From: Bradymonas sp963697525
GTDB lineage: Bacteria > Myxococcota_A > Bradymonadia > Bradymonadales > Bradymonadaceae
NCBI GenBank assembly: GCA_963697525.1
Contig: OY969087.1
Location: forward strand, 496,001 to 560,000
DNA: 64,000 bases
Direction: 5' to 3'
A program made the translations under genes and the position numbers. The notes under the pieces were generated by a model. It worked only from the letters and a program-made list of their open reading frames with translations. It was not told where the DNA came from and did no database searches. Below are positions 48,300 through 58,519 of the stretch, in pieces. Numbering within the stretch: the stretch's first letter is position 1; every line of letters starts with the position of its first letter.

Positions 48300-48560
48300 G
48301 GGGTTTCGATTCGGCACGTAGTTGCTCTCCGTGCCCCCCCTCCGCCTCGCGCTAAACAGCGCGCGAGGCACCTCCCCGCGAGCGGGTGAGGGGTGGCAAC
48401 GCGCAACTCTTTGGTGGTTCGAGCCGGCAACCACGCCCCGCCTCGCCACTCCTCCCCAGATCCTGGGGAGGTGGCGCGCGCGTCTTTCAGCGCGCGTCGG
48501 AGGGGGCCCCGCGAAGCTACTCGTTGCCAACTCGAGGCTTCGAATTGGCACATGGTTGCT
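48300..48560. repeat. Long imperfect palindrome (two opposed copies of a ~100 bp element)
   Basis: About 42 bases near 48346-48387 match the reverse complement of 48462-48506, with shared CCCCCTCCG, GCGCGCT and CACCTCCCC. The similarity continues outward (GGCAACGAGTAGC versus GGCACGTAGTTGC) and weakly inward. Each arm also has its own small hairpin (CTCGCGCT/AGCGCGCGAG). Confidence 0.7.
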
Positions 48561-48631
48561 TTCCGCGGCCTCGATTGCCCACCTCGCTGCAAACGAGCAG
48601 CCCCTCAATGCTTACGCCGTTCCAAACATAG

Positions 48632-48710
48632 CCCCGGACTTCGAGTCCGGGGACCGTGGACCGTTGAGGGGCACCCCGGGCTGAAGCCGCGGGGCTATTT
48701 GGGGAACTAC
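48632..48710. repeat. Two REP-like hairpins
   Basis: CCCCGGACT-TCG-AGTCCGGGG and CCCCGGGC-TGAA-GCCGCGGGG, the latter followed by CTATTTGGGGAACTACG. That tail also occurs after the copy at 28597. Confidence 0.75.
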
Positions 48711-48936
48711 GTAATGACCTGGGGGTCGTCGTATTGCAGCGCGTTTGCTTCTCGCTGCCGGAGCGCGCGCCCCGGCATTGCCGCACAAGCGTCGCGCCGA
48801 TGGACGGGCCGCGGTGCTCAGCGCCGCCGGGGTCGCTCCGCGGCCCCGAACGTGTCGGACTGGGCGCGCGCCTCCCCAGGGCGCACGTGTCCCGAAGCAC
48901 GGCCCGCTAGGTGCGCGACACCAAGGCGGCAAACGT

Positions 48937-51900
48937 GTTTCAACGCTCAGGCCGCCCCGCGGGACGGCCTGCCATCGCGGGTGACCCCGCGGCCGCGGGG
49001 ATAGACCCGTTTCAATGCTCAGGCCGCCCGAAAAGGACGGCCTGCCGACATCACGACAAGATCGTCGGCACGAAGACCACAAGTTTCAACGGTCAGGCCG
49101 CCCCGAAGGACGGCCTGCCTCGAGAACTTCCTGGATCGTCGGGATCAACTTGCGTTTCAACGCTCAGGCCGCCCCGAAGGACGGCCTGCCGCGGTCCACG
49201 CGGGCCTCGGGCATCAGGGTGTTGTTTCAACGCTCAGGCCGCCCCGAAGGACGGCCTGCCGCCGCTCGGCCGGTCTGGCCACGTCTCCCACTTGGAGTTT
49301 CAACGCTCAGGCCGCCCCGAAGGACGGCCTGCCCCGTCTCGCCGAGGATATCGCCGCCCACTACCACGTTTCAACGCTCAGGCCGCCCCGAAGGACGGCC
49401 TGCCCGGTCGCGCTATCGGTGCCGCTTGCGCCCCTGGTAGTTTCAACGCTCAGGCCGCCCCGAAGGACGGCCTGCCGGGTATCTCAGGGCTTGATTTCGC
49501 GCTGGGAGCACGTTTCAACGCTCAGGCCGCCCCGAAGGACGGCCTGCCGGCGCGTCCTCTCATTCGAGGGCGACGACTACATGTTTCAACGCTCAGGCCG
49601 CCCCGAAGGACGGCCTGCCGTGAGGGTCCGCCGAGCTTGCCTTTGACGTTGTCGTTTCAACGCTCAGGCCGCCCCGAAGGACGGCCTGCCCCAGTTCGGT
49701 CGCGAGGGCGTCGGCATCTGACGCGTTTCAACGCTCAGGCCGCCCCGAAGGACGGCCTGCCATGCTGTGGGCGACCGAGAGCGGCTACGAGGTCGGTTTC
49801 AACGCTCAGGCCGCCCCGAAGGACGGCCTGCCGCTCGGCCTGGTGGACCCAGGTGCACATATAGTCATGTTTCAACGCTCAGGCCGCCCCGAAGGACGGC
49901 CTGCCGGGCATACGGTGGGTGGTGCCGACCACGGCCGAGCGGTTTCAACGCTCAGGCCGCCCCGAAGGACGGCCTGCCACGCTTTCAGGCGCTCGGGTTC
50001 GCGCCATACGAGCTGTTTCAACGCTCAGGCCGCCCCGAAGGACGGCCTGCCTATGAGCCGGTCGGGCCTCCCGCTCGAGCTCTACGTTTCAACGCTCAGG
50101 CCGCCCCGAAGGACGGCCTGCCGTGCCCGCCAATTCGACCTCATGACCTCGCTTTTGTTTCAACGCTCAGGCCGCCCCGAAGGACGGCCTGCCATTATTC
50201 GGAGGTCAAAGAGATCCTCGAGCTAGCGTTTCAACGCTCAGGCCGCCCCGAAGGACGGCCTGCCCATAAATAAGAGTCGCCTCTTCGCCGAATACATGTT
50301 TCAACGCTCAGGCCGCCCCGAAGGACGGCCTGCCTTTGGCAATACCAGAAGATTCGTAAGCGCGAGTTGTTTCAACGCTCAGGCCGCCCCGAAGGACGGC
50401 CTGCCTCACGCGCCCATAGATGTACTCTTCTCCAGCGCCGATGTTTCAACGCTCAGGCCGCCCCGAAGGACGGCCTGCCGAGCTCACCGCGACGCCCTGG
50501 CTGACCGATTTCGTTTCAACGCTCAGGCCGCCCCGAAGGACGGCCTGCCTGTCAGCTGGCGCCAAGGCCGGTGCGACCAAAAAGGTTTCAACGCTCAGGC
50601 CGCCCCGAAGGACGGCCTGCCGCGCACTGGCGCTGGCGGTCAAAGCTGTGGGCGAGTTTCAACGCTCAGGCCGCCCCGAAGGACGGCCTGCCACGATCGT
50701 GTTTGATGGCTACCGAGCCGAGGACGTTTCAACGCTCAGGCCGCCCCGAAGGACGGCCTGCCGGCCGTCGAGGACTACGGGCGCCGCGTGATGTCCGCGT
50801 TTCAATGCTCAGGCCGCCCCGAAGGACGGCCTGCCTTTGGCAATACCAGAAGATTCGTAAGCGCGAGTTGTTTCAACGCTCAGGCCGCCCCGAAGGACGG
50901 CCTGCCGCTCCAGGCCGTCAACGGCATCGTGGTCGACGCGTTTCAACGCTCAGGCCGCCCCGAAGGACGGCCTGCCGTCGCTTCGACGCTCACCGGGCGT
51001 CCCTACGACGTTTCAACGCTCAGGCCGCCCCGAAGGACGGCCTGCCCGTTCTCTTCGAGGTCGGCCCAGACTTCGTCGAGGTTTCAACGCTCAGGCCGCC
51101 CCGAAGGACGGCCTGCCGTTGGCTTTATCGACGCGGTCAACCGCGGACTCGCGTTTCAACGCTCAGGCCGCCCCGAAGGACGGCCTGCCTGCATGATGGC
51201 CGCCACGGTGTCCCCGCTCGAATTGTTTCAACGCTCAGGCCGCCCCGAAGGACGGCCTGCCCGTTTTGTTACTATATTGTTGGTAACAGCTTAACGTTTC
51301 AACGCTCAGGCCGCCCCGAAGGACGGCCTGCCGTCTGGCGTGCCGTTGATGCTCGCCGTCAGCTTTGTTTCAACGCTCAGGCCGCCCCGAAGGACGGCCT
51401 GCCCCTGCCCTCAGTCGTGTCGCACGTCTCCGCAATGCTGCGGTTTCAACGCTCAGGCCGCCCCGAAGGACGGCCTGCCTTTCGCGGCTCGAACGGCAGG
51501 ATGAGGTGGCTTTGTTTCAACGCTCAGGCCGCCCCGAAGGACGGCCTGCCGCTCGACGCTATGTCGTGTCTCGACTGGGCGACATGTTTCAACGCTCAGG
51601 CCGCCCCGAAGGACGGCCTGCCTGCAGGGTTGGTGCGGGTCATCGGGCTATCCATTGTTTCAACGCTCAGGCCGCCCCGAAGGACGGCCTGCCTTGGGTT
51701 TCGGTACGTGACCAACGTCGCGTGGGTGTTTCAACGCTCAGGCCGCCCCGAAGGACGGCCTGCCGCGTCGTAAAACATGCTCATGGGGTCCGCTCCTAGT
51801 TTCAACGCTCAGGCCGCCCCGAAGGACGGCCTGCCTTTTGGCGAGCTCGGCGCCGGTCTGGCTTGCCGCGTTTCAACGCTCAGGCCGCCCCGAAGGACGG

Positions 51901-54177
51901 CCTGCCGTGCGATTCACCGAGGACACCGATTATGGCGAATGTTTCAACGCTCAGGCCGCCCCGAAGGACGGCCTGCCGGGTCTGTACGCAATGCCTGACA
52001 GCCATCAAGCAGGTTTCAACGCTCAGGCCGCCCCGAAGGACGGCCTGCCAGCAACGCGGCGAGAGCCAGGGAGCGAGCAAGTGTTTCAACGCTCAGGCCG
52101 CCCCGAAGGACGGCCTGCCGCGCTCATCGAGCGTGAGTATCATCCCCTGCAGCGTTTCAACGCTCAGGCCGCCCCGAAGGACGGCCTGCCGGTACCTTAC
52201 TATGGCACGCACGCGGTGGGCTCGAGTTTCAACGCTCAGGCCGCCCCGAAGGACGGCCTGCCCTGAAGACCAGGCTACGCCGGCTGCGTAATCTGCAGTT
52301 TCAACGCTCAGGCCGCCCCGAAGGACGGCCTGCCGTCAAAAAAATCACAGTTCACGGATAGTTCGGGGTTTCAACGCTCAGGCCGCCCCGAAGGACGGCC
52401 TGCCCCCGGAGCCTCCAGAATCGCCACATCCGACAAGAGTTTCAACGCTCAGGCCGCCCCGAAGGACGGCCTGCCTGGCGCAGCTCGGCATCACCATCGT
52501 GCCGATGACCTCGTTTCAACGCTCAGGCCGCCCCGAAGGACGGCCTGCCACGAGCACGGGCGGAGGCGCTATAAGACGGTGGGGTTTCAACGCTCAGGCC
52601 GCCCCGAAGGACGGCCTGCCGTCTTGGTCAAAATCGCATGGGCATCACGAGGATGTTTCAACGCTCAGGCCGCCCCGAAGGACGGCCTGCCCCGAGCTAG
52701 GCCTGACGACGATGACGGCGCTGCAGTTTCAACGCTCAGGCCGCCCCGAAGGACGGCCTGCCCCCTTCCAGCGGCCCACGGCGCGCTGAAGCCAGTTGTT
52801 TCAACGCTCAGGCCGCCCCGAAGGACGGCCTGCCTACATTTTCCGACGGAGACCGCGCTCATGCAGCAGTTTCAACGCTCAGGCCGCCCCGAAGGACGGC
52901 CTGCCGGCACAGGTCGATCATCCCCTTGTAGCCGGGGATGTTTCAACGCTCAGGCCGCCCCGAAGGACGGCCTGCCACGCTCAGTCAGTTCGTCAGCAAC
53001 TTTATCGATGTTTCAACGCTCAGGCCGCCCCGAAGGACGGCCTGCCAGGACAACGAGGACTTCGAGTGGCTGGTGCTCGAGTTTCAACGCTCAGGCCGCC
53101 CCGAAGGACGGCCTGCCTATTACCGAGGAGACCCGATGTCCGACCTGACAGTTTCAACGCTCAGGCCGCCCCGAAGGACGGCCTGCCGTGCCTTGGCGCA
53201 GCACGCCAACACCGCCGGCATGTTTCAACGCTCAGGCCGCCCCGAAGGACGGCCTGCCACCTGATGCGATCGATGGACGACGCGTACGGCCAGTTTCAAC
53301 GCTCAGGCCGCCCCGAAGGACGGCCTGCCACGAGTTGGGGCTGGAGTGGAGCGACCACAAGTCGTTCCAACGCTCAGGCCGCCCCGAAGGACGGCCTGCC
53401 ACACGTGGCTAGAGCGTCACGGCAGCCGCACCATGTTTCAACGCTCAGGCCGCCCCGAAGGACGGCCTGCCCCGATCGCGCGACAATCATTGGATGCACG
53501 TCACTGGTTTCAACGCTCAGGCCGCCCCGAAGGACGGCCTGCCCTCGCGGCGCCGTCATCGTCCGCGTTATCGAGCACGTTTCAACGCTCAGGCCGCCCC
53601 GAAGGACGGCCTGCCTCTGGGATCTCTCCGACGAGCTCGTGGCCAGCATGTTTCAACGCTCAGGCCGCCCCGAAGGACGGCCTGCCCTGCCCTGAGTGCG
53701 CGGAGACAACCTGCTACGAGTTTCAACGCTCAGGCCGCCCCGAAGGACGGCCTGCCCCGAGCAGTCCCGCCATATGGCTGGTATGGGAGGCGGTTTCAAC
53801 GCTCAGGCCGCCCCGAAGGACGGCCTGCCGTACCTGTCCAGACTCGAGCGCGTCCAGTGGATTGTTTCAACGCTCAGGCCGCCCCGAAGGACGGCCTGCC
53901 GACAGCGTGCCAGCGATTGCTAGCAGATTGTAGATGTTTCAACGCTCAGGCCGCCCCGAAGGACGGCCTGCCGCCTCGGTGAGAGCGCCATCGAGGACCT
54001 CGCAGATATGTTTCAACGCTCAGGCCGCCCCGAAGGACGGCCTGCCCCCCCCACGCAGCAAACGACAAGCGCGACACGAGTTTCAACGCTCAGGCCGCCC
54101 CGAAGGACGGCCTGCCTCGCCAAATCGTCCGGGGCCTCTCAGGATCTGGTGTTTCAACGCTCAGGCCGCCCCGAAGG
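48937..54177 (-). CRISPR. Type I-C CRISPR array, leader-distal segment (about 73 spacers)
   Basis: About 74 copies of a 37 nt repeat that begins GTTTCAACGCTCAGGCC and ends GGACGGCCTGCC on the plus strand, spaced every 70-76 bp (mean about 71.4), with spacers of 33-39 nt. In the opposite sense the repeat ends CGTTGAAAC, close to the usual ATTGAAAC handle, so crRNAs are read right-to-left. The first three copies (48937, 49009, 49083) carry substitutions or an extra base, as expected at the old, leader-distal end. The last copy, at 54151, keeps only its first 27 bases and is cut by an IS3-family element. The copies at 50799 and 53364 have single-base changes (CAATG and TTCC). Confidence 0.97.
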
Positions 54178-54256
54178 CCCCAGGTGTCAGGATAGTTGTC
54201 GCCTGTTCGATTGTTAATTCCGTGGAACGATCACGGGGCGACAGGAGATCCAGATC

Positions 54257-54784
54257 ATGGGTAAACCATATTCAGCTGAGCGAAAAGAAAGAGCGGTCCG
54301 GCGCATGATTGACGACAAGGTCGGCGTGACCGAGTTGGCTCGGCAGACAGGCATCGGCAAGACGACGCTGTGGCGGTGGAAGACCGAGGCCCTCGAGGGC
54401 CCGTCGCGTTCTGCGAGCCCGTCGGCCCCCGACAGACGCTCGGCGAGCGAGAAGATGCGGCTTGTGCTTGGCGCCGAGGCGCTCGAGGGCAAGGAGCTTG
54501 GCACTTTCTTGCGTGCCGAAGGAGTGCACTCGAGCGACCTTCGACGCTGGAAGGAGCAGATGTGCGACGGCCTCGATGGACGCACAAAGGCAAAGAAGGA
54601 GGCGACCCAGAAGCTTCGCCAGGCCGAGCGACAAAAGCGCGAGCTCGAAAGCGAGCTTCGCCGAAAGGAGGCCGCGCTGGCTGAGACGGCCGCCTTGTTG
54701 GTGCTCTCAAAAAAGGCGCGCCGGTTGTGGGGGGACGAGGACGCTCCCACGACCGCAAAGAGCGACAGGTCGTCCTCGAAATGA
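54257..54784 (+). CDS. IS3-family OrfA (helix-turn-helix)
   Basis: This 175-residue protein has an N-terminal helix-turn-helix of the transposase_8/HTH_Tnp type (VTELARQTGIGKTTLWRWK) and a long charged coiled-coil C-terminus. This is usual for OrfA proteins, which bind the element ends and regulate transposition. It contains the slippery site A-AAA-AAG at 54709-54715, where some ribosomes shift by -1 to make the OrfAB transposase. Confidence 0.9.
   Translation: MGKPYSAERKERAVRRMIDDKVGVTELARQTGIGKTTLWRWKTEALEGPSRSASPSAPDRRSASEKMRLVLGAEALEGKELGTFLRAEGVHSSDLRRWKEQMCDGLDGRTKAKKEATQKLRQAERQKRELESELRRKEAALAETAALLVLSKKARRLWGDEDAPTTAKSDRSSSK
54709..54715 (+). promoter_or_regulatory. A-AAA-AAG programmed -1 frameshift site
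   Basis: In the orfA frame the heptamer reads A AAA AAG, the preferred -1 slippery sequence of IS3 elements. The new frame runs directly into orfB with no stop. Confidence 0.85.
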
Positions 54785-55776
54785 TTGATGAGGCAGTCTC
54801 ACAAGGCGCCCGCCAGGCCCAGGCTTGCCGGACGCTGGGTATCAGCGAGCGCACCATCGAGCGTTGGCGAAAAGACCCCGAGGCCGAAGATGGACGCCAG
54901 GGGCCTGACAGCCGGTGCGCTCATGCACTCACAGACGAGGAGCGAGCACAGGTGGTCGACATCGCCACCAGCCCCGAGTTCTGCGATATGAGCCCCAGGC
55001 AGATCGTGTGCAGCCTGGCCGACCGCGGCGAGTACGTGGCCAGCGAGTCGACGTTTTACCGGATCTTGCGCGAAGAAAAGATGATGACCCATCGCCAGCC
55101 AAGCCGGCCGCCTCAGCCCAGGCCAAAGCCCGAGCAGGTGGCCACAGGCCCCGGGCAGGTGTGGGTGTGGGACATCACGTATCTGCCCACGCGTGTGCGC
55201 GGACGGTTTGTCTACCTGTACTGGATCATGGACCTGTTCAGCCGCAAGATCGTCGGCTTCAGCGTCGAGGAAAAGGAATCGATGGAGCTGTCGAGCCGCC
55301 TGATCGAGCAGACGATCCTCGACGAGGAGCTCGAGGCAAGCGGGCTATGCATCCCTGCCGACAACGGCGCTGCGATGAAGGGTTCGACGCTGCTGGCGAC
55401 GCTGGAGCGCCTGGAGGTCGCCACCTCGTTTAGCCGCCCGGGCGTCTCCAACGACAACGCCCACTGCGAGTCGAGCTTTCGCACCCTCAAATACCGCCCC
55501 GGCTACCCCAAAAAGCCGCTCGAGGGCGTCCAGGAGTGGACCGAGTGGGTCGAGGCGTTTGTCAGCTGGTACAACACCGAGCACTATCACAGCGGGATTG
55601 GCTGGGTGACCCCACAGCAGCGCCACGCAGGCGAGGACATCGAGCTGCTCGAGAAGCGTCAGAAGCTTTACGAAGCCGCTCGCCAGAAAAATCCCGCGCG
55701 CTGGAGTGGTAAGCCGCGCGGGTGGTTACGACCCCAGGAGGTGCGCCTTGCGCCATTAGAATCACAAGAGACGTAG
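54727..55776 (+). CDS. IS3-family OrfB (DDE integrase-type transposase)
   Basis: Read as a -1 fusion with OrfA, this supplies the catalytic half of the transposase. After a second helix-turn-helix (GISERTIERWRKD) comes the rve integrase core with all three acidic residues: Asp in VWDITYLP, Asp in PADNGAAMKG and Glu in CESSFRTLKY. The last two keep the IS3-type spacing. All look intact, so the element may still be active. The start shown is a GTG at 54727, but the frameshift fusion is the likely main product. Confidence 0.92.
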   Translation: MGGRGRSHDRKERQVVLEMIDEAVSQGARQAQACRTLGISERTIERWRKDPEAEDGRQGPDSRCAHALTDEERAQVVDIATSPEFCDMSPRQIVCSLADRGEYVASESTFYRILREEKMMTHRQPSRPPQPRPKPEQVATGPGQVWVWDITYLPTRVRGRFVYLYWIMDLFSRKIVGFSVEEKESMELSSRLIEQTILDEELEASGLCIPADNGAAMKGSTLLATLERLEVATSFSRPGVSNDNAHCESSFRTLKYRPGYPKKPLEGVQEWTEWVEAFVSWYNTEHYHSGIGWVTPQQRHAGEDIELLEKRQKLYEAARQKNPARWSGKPRGWLRPQEVRLAPLESQET

Positions 55777-55812
55777 GTAAGTCAGACGCGACAACAATCT
55801 TGACACATACCG

Positions 55813-58026
55813 CAGGCCGCCCCGAAGGACGGCCTGCCTAAGCGTCAGGTCGGCCTGGTCGGTCGATAGCCAGTTTCAACGCTCAGGCCGCCCCGAAGGA
55901 CGGCCTGCCCATGAGGGAGTCGCCGACAGACCACGTGTCTTCGCGTTTCAACGCTCAGGCCGCCCCGAAGGACGGCCTGCCAATTGCGTCTTGTCTCGCC
56001 CCTCAAGGTAGAACTGTTTCAACGCTCAGGCCGCCCCGAAGGACGGCCTGCCTCGAGAGCTTCTACGACAAGCACCCGACGCTGATGTTTCAACGCTCAG
56101 GCCGCCCCGAAGGACGGCCTGCCGATGGCGTTCCGGATGATGTAGCCCCACTCTTCGTTTCAACGCTCAGGCCGCCCCGAAGGACGGCCTGCCCCTCCTT
56201 CATGCCGTTGGCGAGCTCGGAGGAGGTGTTTCAACGCTCAGGCCGCCCCGAAGGACGGCCTGCCCTTGTGGGATATCCACGCCACCCATGGCGCCCGTTT
56301 CAACGCTCAGGCCGCCCCGAAGGACGGCCTGCCTTCGCGTCTACGGCAAGGGCGAGGGCGCATGGGCGTTTCAACGCTCAGGCCGCCCCGAAGGACGGCC
56401 TGCCCCGATCAGTTTGTCGCTGATGCCGACGCCCTTGCCGTTTCAACGCTCAGGCCGCCCCGAAGGACGGCCTGCCGTGACCTGGTGCAAGGCGGTCGAC
56501 GGCGAGCCACAGTTTCAACGCTCAGGCCGCCCCGAAGGACGGCCTGCCGTTTTTACGACGACGAGATTATAGGCGGCGAGCCGTTTCAACGCTCAGGCCG
56601 CCCCGAAGGACGGCCTGCCGGTCTTGATGGACGATCCGCACATATCGTCTTTGTTTCAACGCTCAGGCCGCCCCGAAGGACGGCCTGCCTGTACGATCTG
56701 TGGGGCGGTCGAGCCGTTCGATGTTTCAACGCTCAGGCCGCCCCGAAGGACGGCCTGCCTTGCAGCCTTGCATGCTGGATACATGGAATGCCACGTTTCA
56801 ACGCTCAGGCCGCCCCGAAGGACGGCCTGCGGTTCAAGGTCGACGAGAAGGACAGCACCTATATCGTTTCAACGCTCAGGCCGCCCCGAAGGACGGCCTG
56901 CGCCGCATGGTTTCAGGGTCGACATGTCCAAGGCGTTTCAACGCTCAGGCCGCCCCGAAGGACGGCCTGCTGGGCGCGCATCTCGACATTGGCACCGACG
57001 ACGGTTTCAACGCTCAGGCCGCCCCGAAGGACGGCCTGCTGGCTGGCGGCCGCGGGCAGTTCACTGAGCGGGATGTTTCAACGCTCAGGCCGCCCCGAAG
57101 GACGGCCTGCTGCGTGACGTCGGCTGGCGTGACGCCGTGGACCTGTTTCAACGCTCAGGCCGCCCCGAAGGACGGCCTGCCATCCACGAGATTCAGACGT
57201 CCCCCAAGCATCAGGTTTCAACGCTCAGGCCGCCCCGAAGGACGGCCTGCGGTGCGTCGTCACATGGTCTTTCACGACGGCGAGTTTCAACGCTCAGGCC
57301 GCCCCGAAGGACGGCCTGCTGCTCTCCATCGATCAGAAGCGCACGCAGGAGCTGTTTCAACGCTCAGGCCGCCCCGAAGGACGGCCTGCGTGCCGTCGGG
57401 CTGGCAGGTGGTGCCGAGCGTGCAGGTTTCAACGCTCAGGCCGCCCCGAAGGACGGCCTGCCTCCTCGATCAGGTCCATATGCTCGGTCGTGCGGATGTT
57501 TCAACGCTCAGGCCGCCCCGAAGGACGGCCTGCCGGGCTCTCCGCATTCGAGGGCCGTCGACCAGCTCCGTTTCAACGCTCAGGCCGCCCCGAAGGACGG
57601 CCTGCCACTCGGAGAAGGTCGTCCGCTACGCCAAAGAGGTTTCAACGCTCAGGCCGCCCCGAAGGACGGCCTGCGCGTGGGCTGCCTCATCACCCGCGCG
57701 GCCGCCAAGTTTCAACGCTCAGGCCGCCCCGAAGGACGGCCTGCGTGGGCATGTCGTCGAGCTCCTCGCGGTAGTTGCGTTTCAACGCTCAGGCCGCCCC
57801 GAAGGACGGCCTGCGAGAGCAGTAGCCAAGCGCAATTTCGGCAATGTCGTTTCAACGCTCAGGCCGCCCCGAAGGACGGCCTGCCAAGCGAGCCAGCAAG
57901 CCCGAGAGACTTGATCTTGGTTTCAACGCTCAGGCCGCCCCGAAGGACGGCCTGCCGCCGACAGCGCCGAGACCATCGGGGACGCCGCAGTTTCAACGCT
58001 CAGGCCGCCCCGAAGGACGGCCTGCC
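55813..58026 (-). CRISPR. Type I-C CRISPR array, leader-proximal segment (about 31 spacers)
   Basis: The segment starts with a repeat that lacks its first 11 bases (55813-55838), and 31 full copies follow (55873 to 57990). From the copy at 56795 onward the last base of the repeat (C in all older copies) is variable: by eye 7 G, 4 T, 7 C and no A in 18 copies. The period falls to about 70.3 bp. The final copy ends at 58026 beside a 193 bp leader and cas2. The repeat folds as a 10 bp stem with a C(UUCG)G tetraloop in the crRNA sense. Confidence 0.97.
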
Positions 58027-58219
58027 GTTACCCAGTCTCAGCCAGATCGCACGCGGGTGTCCAGCACCGATACCGCGATCCCGGTGCACCCGGCATATTG
58101 TCCTCTGGGAGTTGCCAAAGATCCTGTCTGGTCTGGGCCCATTATGCACACCGATCTCGAAATCGCGAATACCCTATGATTCCTATGATCGCTTGGGGTT
58201 CGCGTCAGGAAAGCTCCAG
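58027..58219 (-). promoter_or_regulatory. CRISPR leader
   Basis: These 193 bp lie between the newest repeat and the cas2 stop and have no open frame. By orientation (handle GTTGAAAC, degenerate repeats at the far end) this is the leader, which should hold the array promoter and the integration-guiding sequence. I could not pick a convincing promoter pair. Confidence 0.75.
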
Positions 58220-58519
58220 TTAGAAAACAAGTGGAGCCTCGAAATCAATCCCGTGATCTAGCCCGTAGACCTCGACATTTTCGTCAGTTGGAGAGTTGAT
58301 TCGATAGATGCGCAGCGAGTCGAGTTCAGGGTCCATGATGTCGAGAAGACGGCGGCGAAGTGCTTCCATTTGCGCAAGCGTAAGCTGACATTCAAAGACG
58401 GATTGTTGAACCCGATGGCCTCGACTCTCGCAGGTCTTCGCGACTCGCCGAAGCCTGCCAGGACCGTCTGGATCGGTTACGGAGACGTCATACGTAAAGA
58501 CATAGAGCGTGGTATTCAT
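58220..58519 (-). CDS. cas2: CRISPR-associated endonuclease Cas2
   Basis: This 99-residue protein starts with the ferredoxin-like strand TTLYVFTYDVS, including the conserved Asp, and a later RVQQSVFECQLT strand, both typical of Cas2. It forms the Cas1-Cas2 integrase that adds spacers to the adjacent array. Its ATG overlaps the cas1 stop by four bases (ATGA), so the two are translationally coupled. It lies 193 bp from the newest repeat. Confidence 0.95.
   Translation of the reverse strand: MNTTLYVFTYDVSVTDPDGPGRLRRVAKTCESRGHRVQQSVFECQLTLAQMEALRRRLLDIMDPELDSLRIYRINSPTDENVEVYGLDHGIDFEAPLVF

Larger units (their letters stand above)
48224..48936. other. 713 bp repeat-rich region before the CRISPR array
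   Basis: It holds a long imperfect palindrome (48300-48560) and two REP-like hairpins (48632-48694). I see no gene. It is the trailer side of the CRISPR array. Confidence 0.6.
54185..55805 (+). mobile_element. IS3-family insertion sequence inside the CRISPR array
   Basis: Imperfect terminal inverted repeats are TGTCAGGATAGTTGTCGC at the left and GCGACAACAATCTTGACA at the right, with the TG...CA ends of the IS3 family. They enclose orfA and a -1 overlapping orfB. The element is about 1.6 kb. No matching short target duplication is seen, and the flanking repeat halves overlap by 16 bases instead of completing one repeat. The exact ends are uncertain by roughly 10 bp. Confidence 0.88.

Noticed and set aside
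54257..55776. orfA/orfB overlap as another sequencing frameshift
   Set aside because: The shift is -1, occurs at a classic A-AAA-AAG site and is the normal way IS3 elements make their transposase.
49015..58261. Long open frames across the CRISPR array coding for repeated RSGRPEGRPA or NAQAAPKDGLP peptides
   Set aside because: They are translations of the 37 nt repeat. The ~71 bp period and lack of stops in the GC-rich repeat keep the frames open; no ribosome sites or coding bias.
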